Assembly (NCBI GenBank): GCA_910584405.1
Contig: CAJUAL010000015.1
Span: forward strand, 1 to 39,205
Reading direction: 5' to 3'
From: an uncultured Vampirovibrio sp.
Lineage (GTDB): Bacteria > Cyanobacteriota > Vampirovibrionia > Gastranaerophilales > Gastranaerophilaceae
DNA: 39,205 bases
This document shows, piece after piece, positions 37,705 through 39,205 of this stretch. A program made the translations under genes and the position numbers. Under the pieces are notes generated by a model, which was given only the letters and a program-made list of their open reading frames with translations, had not been told where the DNA came from and searched no databases. The number at the start of each line of letters is the position of its first letter. The stretch's first letter is position 1.

Positions 37705-39205
37705 ACCGAATAACTCGACGCCTATTGCACTTTGTTCAATAGGATCATTAATTTCAAGAACTTTTTGGGCAACTTCAACCATTTGATTAGCTGCTGCTTC
37801 GCCTCCAGTAGTAATATTTTTTTGAACACTTTCCACATCTAGTCCTAATTTATTAATCGCATCTTTTTGATCATCACTCATTTCTTTCATGCGAATATTG
37901 GCTTCTTTAATCATATCTGCTAATTTATCTGTATTGAAAGTTCCCTCTTCCATACCTTTAGCAATAATCTCTAATGCATCTTTGGCGGTAAAGCCTAAGT
38001 CTGCAAATTGATTACTATATTCCCAAAGCGTATCTAAAAAATCATCTGATATATCTAATCCGTTTTGTATTCCGTAAACAATAATGTCTAATGCTTCTTC
38101 ACTGCTTATTTTAAAATTTCTCATTAAAGAGCTGCTTGTTTTAATTACATCATTAAAATCTTTGTCTATTTGCTTCGAAATAGCGAGAACATCGCCTGAA
38201 AATTTATCTAATTGTTTATCATCTAGCAAGTCAGACATTGATTGTTTGACTTTTATCATGACTGATAAAGCATCATCAAAGTTAAATCCATCTGTTGCTA
38301 AATTTCTTACCGCATCTAGTGTTTTATCAGCTTCTTCTGTCGTCATACCAAGCGACGATTTTATCTTTCCTAATGCATCAGATGATTGGGTAAAGGCAAC
38401 TACAGAAGCTCCTCCAACTGCTGTTGCAGCACCCGATAATTTAGATAGCTTATCTCCGACGTCTTTTAATTTGTTACTTGTTTCATCGAAAGGTAAGCGT
38501 TTCATTTCTTTAGCAACTTCATTAAATTCTGTCTGCGCATGATTAAGCTCGGTATTTAATCTGCGGTAATCGGATTGTTGCTTGTCAACTTCATTGCCGA
38601 AACGTTGGAAATCATCTTTTAGTGATGCTAGTTTTTTCGATAAATTAATGACTTCTAAGCTACTTGATCCATACGCATTTGATGCATTCTCCAATTCTCG
38701 CTCTGTAGCGTTAATCTCAATTTTTAGTCTAATATGAGCGGACATATTTTGACTCAATTGACTTTCAAGCGCTGATATTTCTTTCTTGTATGCCTCAATG
38801 TTAGCTGCATTTTTCTCGAGAACAACGCTCATTTGAAGGAGTTCGTTTTGCATTTTCTTATATGATGATGCAGTGGAGTCCATCGTTGAGGCCATTTTTT
38901 TAATTTCTGACTCTTGTAATTCAAACTTTTCATTATTTTTCTCTAAGACATCATCAAGCGATTCGGCCTCATTACCGAAATTTTTAATCGAATTTTGGGC
39001 GGACGATAGCTCATTATCGAGCTGACGTAAAGTTGATTCGGTGAATTTAATATCAGTGCTTAACTTGATCAAAGTTTGACTATTTTTTAATACAAGCTCT
39101 TCTTGATTTTTGTACTCTTTGCTTGTCTTTCCTAGCTCTTGTTCAAGTCTATTCAACTCTGTGACTTGTTGATTGAGGATTTGTTCTAAATCTGAATATC
39201 TTTTC
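37705..39205 (-). CDS. tail tape measure protein, exon 1 continued (to the 5' splice site)
   Basis: Continues the tape measure frame from the circular junction (39150) to base 37705, 482 codons. It is a long coiled coil (roughly protein residues 98-320) followed by the conserved tape-measure region (IKSSLGMTTEEADK and a stretch ending GVELFG). In relatives this conserved stretch continues as ELFGTxWEDLG; here it breaks after GGT at 37707-37705 and the frame then runs 13 unrelated codons to a TGA at 37668-37666. The missing TMFEDLG continuation lies at 36629 downward, so the break is an intron and not a mutation. Read without splicing, the protein would lose its C-terminal half. Confidence 0.92.
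39151..39205. repeat. terminal direct repeat, circular junction (copy 2)
   Basis: Exact second copy of bases 1-55. Removing one copy gives a closed circle with an uninterrupted tape measure gene. Confidence 0.95.

Noticed and set aside
1..39205. tRNA genes, CRISPR arrays or stop-codon reassignment
   Set aside because: No cloverleaf-like or spaced-repeat pattern noticed by eye; genes end at TAA, TAG and TGA consistently and Trp is TGG.
39151..39205. Biological terminal repeat of the virion DNA
   Set aside because: It lies inside the tape measure gene, is exact and has k-mer-like length; an assembly overlap of a circular molecule is simpler.

Overview
The window is an essentially complete genome of a temperate siphovirus-type phage that looks built to persist as a plasmid (a phage-plasmid). 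The last 55 bases (39151-39205) repeat the first 55 (1-55), so the molecule closes into a circle of 39150 bp with the junction inside the tape measure gene. The DNA is visibly A+T-rich, Shine-Dalgarno sites are strong (AAGGAG, GGAGG, GGTG), the standard bacterial code is used, and the head and tail genes are of the HK97/phi13-like kind. All this suggests a low-GC Firmicutes host (Bacilli or Erysipelotrichia-like); the species cannot be read from the sequence.

Layout. (i) Minus strand, from 9.7 kb down to 0 and on through the junction to 28.5 kb, is the late operon: adenine methyltransferase, HNH nuclease, terS, terL, portal, protease, major capsid protein, connectors, major tail protein, tail chaperone, tape measure, Dit, Tal, a large receptor-binding-type protein, holin and amidase. 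The tape measure gene is split by a group I intron (36630-37704) carrying an HNH homing endonuclease; pairings P1 and P10 fix both splice sites. (ii) Minus strand 19.6-9.7 kb is the early operon: a 53-residue first gene, an HUH-type (G2P/ORF2-like) replication protein, an HNHc_6-type nuclease, an HTH protein, a secreted LysM protein, many small unknown genes including a family of five related proteins, SSB, and an ArpU/RinA-like late activator. Just after the activator lie two 22-bp-spaced repeats and a TATAAT box, a likely late promoter. (iii) A cI-like repressor (plus strand, 19.86 kb) is divergent from the early operon.

(iv) 20.6-26.0 kb is a plasmid-type maintenance module: serine resolvase with a candidate res site, a ThyX-like protein, a winged-helix Rep, a short Rep paralogue that probably starts at a non-ATG codon, a candidate origin/centromere region with three helically phased 19-bp repeats, and a ParM-ParR operon. 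The Rep leader can form mutually exclusive hairpins and is overlapped by an antisense promoter and a short hairpin RNA, the arrangement of plasmid copy-number attenuators. (v) 26.1-28.3 kb (plus strand) is accessory: a very acidic protein behind a consensus promoter, two small proteins, a GC-richer structured non-coding island, and a membrane-anchored protein.

No integrase, DNA polymerase or helicase is recognisable. The simplest reading is that the prophage replicates as a low-copy plasmid through the winged-helix Rep, ParMR and resolvase, and switches to HUH-protein-initiated replication in lytic growth. That switch is inference; the gene content and RNA/DNA signals are visible in the sequence.
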